Positions 36,133-38,583 of a stretch of 38,583 nucleotides of DNA are shown piece after piece; the stretch's first letter is position 1, and each line of letters opens with the position of its first letter. The notes below the pieces were generated by a model. That model saw only the letters and a program-made list of their open reading frames with translations. It made no database searches and was not told the DNA's origin. The stretch comes from Pseudomonadota bacterium (GTDB lineage: Bacteria; Pseudomonadota; Gammaproteobacteria; Burkholderiales; Burkholderiaceae_C), in assembly GCA_021830925.1 (NCBI GenBank), contig JAKBNS010000176.1, positions 1-38,583 of the forward strand, given 5' to 3'. The position numbers and the translations under genes were made by a program.

Positions 36133-36939
36133 TCATTCGTCGGCAAGAAATTGCAGCATGTCGGCGTGCAGGCGATCCATGTGGGTGAACATCAGCCCAT
36201 GTGGCGCGCCCTCGTAGACCAGGAAACGACAGTCGGGGAGCAGCGCCGCGGATGGCGCTCCGGCAACCTCCACCGGCACCGAGCGGTCGCGATCGCCGTG
36301 AATGAGCAGGCAGGGGATTTCGAGGCTGCGCATCTCCTGCGTCAGGTCGGCTTCCAGCATGGCGCGGGAGCAGGCGATCGCGACCGGCACGCTGGCCTGC
36401 AGCAAACCCGCGGCCCACCGCATCATGGGACGCGAGGTCTCCGGCACGAAGAACGGGGCCAGGCTTTCCTCCACCCATCGGGGATAGTCGCGCATCCACT
36501 GCGCCCACAACGCCTCGAAGTTCGCCCTCACGGCCCTTGCCGCCACGCCATCATCGCCGAGCAGCCTGGGCGTGGTGGGCGCCAGCAGCACGATGCGCTC
36601 CACGCGCGCCCCGCCATGGCGAGAGACATACCGCACGACTTCGCCGCCAGCCATCGAATGCGCGATCAATCCGAGGTCGCGCAGATCGAGATGAGCGACC
36701 AGCGCGGCGACGTCATCGGCGAGGGTGTCGTAGTCGTAACCATGGCTCGGACGATCCGATCGCCCGTGACCGCGCCGATCGAAGCCGATGCAGCGATAGC
36801 CCGCCTGCGCCAGCGCCGCGAATTGGTACTGCCACATGTCGTGGGAACACCCCAGGCTGCTCAGGAACAGCAGGGGCTTGCCGCGCCCCCATTCCGAATA
36901 GAACAGCGAGGTTCCGTCCATCGCCTTGATCCACGGCAT
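36133..36939 (-). CDS. alpha/beta hydrolase
   Basis: MPWIKAMDGTSLFYSEWGRGKPLLFLSSLGCSHDMW...YRCIGFDRRGHGRSDRP...LIAHSMAGGEVVRYV. Confidence 0.92.
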   Translation of the reverse strand: MPWIKAMDGTSLFYSEWGRGKPLLFLSSLGCSHDMWQYQFAALAQAGYRCIGFDRRGHGRSDRPSHGYDYDTLADDVAALVAHLDLRDLGLIAHSMAGGEVVRYVSRHGGARVERIVLLAPTTPRLLGDDGVAARAVRANFEALWAQWMRDYPRWVEESLAPFFVPETSRPMMRWAAGLLQASVPVAIACSRAMLEADLTQEMRSLEIPCLLIHGDRDRSVPVEVAGAPSAALLPDCRFLVYEGAPHGLMFTHMDRLHADMLQFLADE

Positions 36940-37094
36940 CGCATATCTCCCGTTGGCGCCGTACCCCACGCGGGGCCGTCAGCGCTTCGCATGGTTGCGC
37001 AAGCCGCCGCGCGAATCCATGACCTCGGAGGTCAAGTCGCCGCCCCCGAGTCGCGGCCTGGGCGCCCGGGCTATGCTTGACAGCCCTATCGGCA

Positions 37095-37883
37095 ATGGAC
37101 TCTCGCGTGGACACCTTCGGCCCCTTGCTGCGACGCTGGCGCGAGCGGCGACGCATGTCGCAGATGGAACTGGCGCTGGCGGCGCAGAGTTCCACGCGCC
37201 ACCTCTCCTACCTCGAGACCGGAAGGGCCCAGCCCAGCCGCGAGATGATCGGGCGCCTGGCCGAGGTGCTCGGTGTCCCGCTGCGAGGGCACAACGCCCT
37301 GCTGCTGGCGGCGGGCTTCGCACCCGCCTTCCGCGAAAGCGCGCTGGAGGGATTGCCGGCAGCGAAGGCTGCGATGGACCGGGTGCTGCAGGCCCACCGC
37401 CCCTATCCCGCATTCGTGGTCGACCGACGGTGGAATATCGTGCTCTCGAACGGAGCGTTGCCGCAGCTCTACGAGGGTTGCGCGCAATCGCTGATGGAGC
37501 CTCCCGTGAACGCGATGCGCCTGATGCTGCATCCCGACGGGATGGCCGCGAGAATTCTCAATTTCGAGCCATGGCGCGGGCATTGCATCGCGCTGCTGCG
37601 CCAACAGATCGACAGCGGGGCCGACGAGCCCATCGAGCGCCTGCTCGCGGAAATCGCCGACTATCCCGCGCCCCCGCGGGTGGATCCGGCGCCGGGCACG
37701 GACGAAGTGGAGCGCTTCGCGACCCCGCTGCGCATCGCCACACGACTCGGCCCGATGTCTTTTCTCAGCACCATCACGGTGTTCGGAACCGCCAGCGACG
37801 TCACACTCTCGGAACTGGCCCTCGAGATGCTGTTCCCGGCGGACGAGCAGACGGCCCGCATCGTTCGCGCGACGACGAACTGA
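37095..37883 (+). CDS. XRE-family regulator with MmyB-like C-terminal domain
   Basis: LLRRWRERRRMSQMELALAAQSSTRHLSYLETGRAQPSREMIGRLAEVLGVPLRGHNALLLAAGFAPAF...AFVVDRRWNIVLSN. Confidence 0.92.
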   Translation: MDSRVDTFGPLLRRWRERRRMSQMELALAAQSSTRHLSYLETGRAQPSREMIGRLAEVLGVPLRGHNALLLAAGFAPAFRESALEGLPAAKAAMDRVLQAHRPYPAFVVDRRWNIVLSNGALPQLYEGCAQSLMEPPVNAMRLMLHPDGMAARILNFEPWRGHCIALLRQQIDSGADEPIERLLAEIADYPAPPRVDPAPGTDEVERFATPLRIATRLGPMSFLSTITVFGTASDVTLSELALEMLFPADEQTARIVRATTN

Positions 37884-37950
37884 GGGTCGGGCGGTACGAC
37901 GCGGTAGGGCGGGCGGGACGCTCGCCATCCACCCAGGCGCACCCGCCTGT

Positions 37951-38583
37951 TCATGGACGTTCTGGCGAGCCGGCCGGCGGCGTCGTACCGGCGTCCTGGC
38001 GTCCGGCATCGGAAAACAGCCCTGCGATGCAATCCGACACCACGCGCATGGCCGCGTGATGCCGGTCCTCGCTTCGCGTGAGCAGCCAGACCTCGCGTGG
38101 CGGATGGGTCGGCTCGATGTCGCAGCGAACCAGCCGTGCGTCGCCCCGCGCGAGAAAGTCCGGCAGCAGCGCGATGCCGGCGCCGGCCCGCGCGGCGTCG
38201 GCCTGCGCCAGCTGGGTGTTGGCGCGAAAGGCGATGCGCGCGCGCGGGAACTGCCGCGCCAGCCAAGCCGCCTCGGGCAGCGAGGCGTTGACCTCGTCGA
38301 AACCCACGAAACTCGGGCTCTGTCCCTGCTCGATGCGCCGTGCCCAGTCCGCCGTGCCGTAGAAGCCGAACCCGATGGCGCCGAGCGGCCTGGCCAGCAC
38401 CATGCCGTCGACGGGGCGCCCCAGGCGCACCACGATGTCGGCCTCGCGGCGCTCCAGGCTGATGGAACGCAGGTCGGTGGTGACGTGCACGTCGAGCGCT
38501 TCGTGCCGGGCCGCCAGTTCGGCCAGGGGTCTCATCAGCACGCCATGCGCCAGCGTGGGCGGGGCATTCACGCGGACGAGGCC
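37951..38583 (-). CDS. LysR-family regulator, substrate-binding half; N-terminus beyond window
   Basis: VNAPPTLAHGVLMRPLAELAARHEALDVHVTTDLRSISLERREADIVVRLGRPVDGMVLARPLG; frame open at the right edge. Confidence 0.88.
   Translation of the reverse strand, partial: GLVRVNAPPTLAHGVLMRPLAELAARHEALDVHVTTDLRSISLERREADIVVRLGRPVDGMVLARPLGAIGFGFYGTADWARRIEQGQSPSFVGFDEVNASLPEAAWLARQFPRARIAFRANTQLAQADAARAGAGIALLPDFLARGDARLVRCDIEPTHPPREVWLLTRSEDRHHAAMRVVSDCIAGLFSDAGRQDAGTTPPAGSPERP

Noticed and set aside
1-38583. CRISPR arrays, tRNA/rRNA genes, IS elements, prophage or classical defence systems
   Set aside because: No spaced direct-repeat array, recognisable RNA gene, transposase/integrase or known defence domain seen on either strand.

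Overview
GC-rich bacterial chromosomal window, probably betaproteobacterial (Burkholderiales-like; inference from gene content only). I call about 31 protein-coding genes and no convincing rRNA, tRNA, CRISPR or transposable element. Most of it is ordinary metabolism and regulation: a truncated homogentisate dioxygenase with a linked MBL-fold protein; an orphan molybdate/tungstate-type binding protein divergent from a cytochrome c; a minus-strand run gpx-folE2-DUF2256-photolyase-SDR; LysR/EamA genes; DUF899, HTH and propeller genes; arfB, GST, HDOD, DUF3141, patatin, dapA, MDR/AraC, DUF1003, thioesterase/hydrolase, an XRE regulator and a truncated LysR. The standout locus is 11058-20671. It holds two very large tandem paralogous c-di-GMP proteins (1340 and about 1544 aa). 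Both appear to carry a globin-coupled-sensor-like domain inserted between GGDEF and EAL, followed by a GAF-like domain, an intact EAL and a conserved C-terminal tail resembling a zinc-binding CZB-like pattern. One has a membrane/GAF/PAS N-terminus and the other a FIST/PAS/PAS N-terminus. A DUF488-hemerythrin fusion gene converges on and overlaps the second. Other points of interest are two related TTGCGAAT inverted-repeat operators near the MBL/hmgA genes, an MBL protein that has lost its second-metal ligands, a ModE-like operator, and an SDR without the catalytic Tyr.
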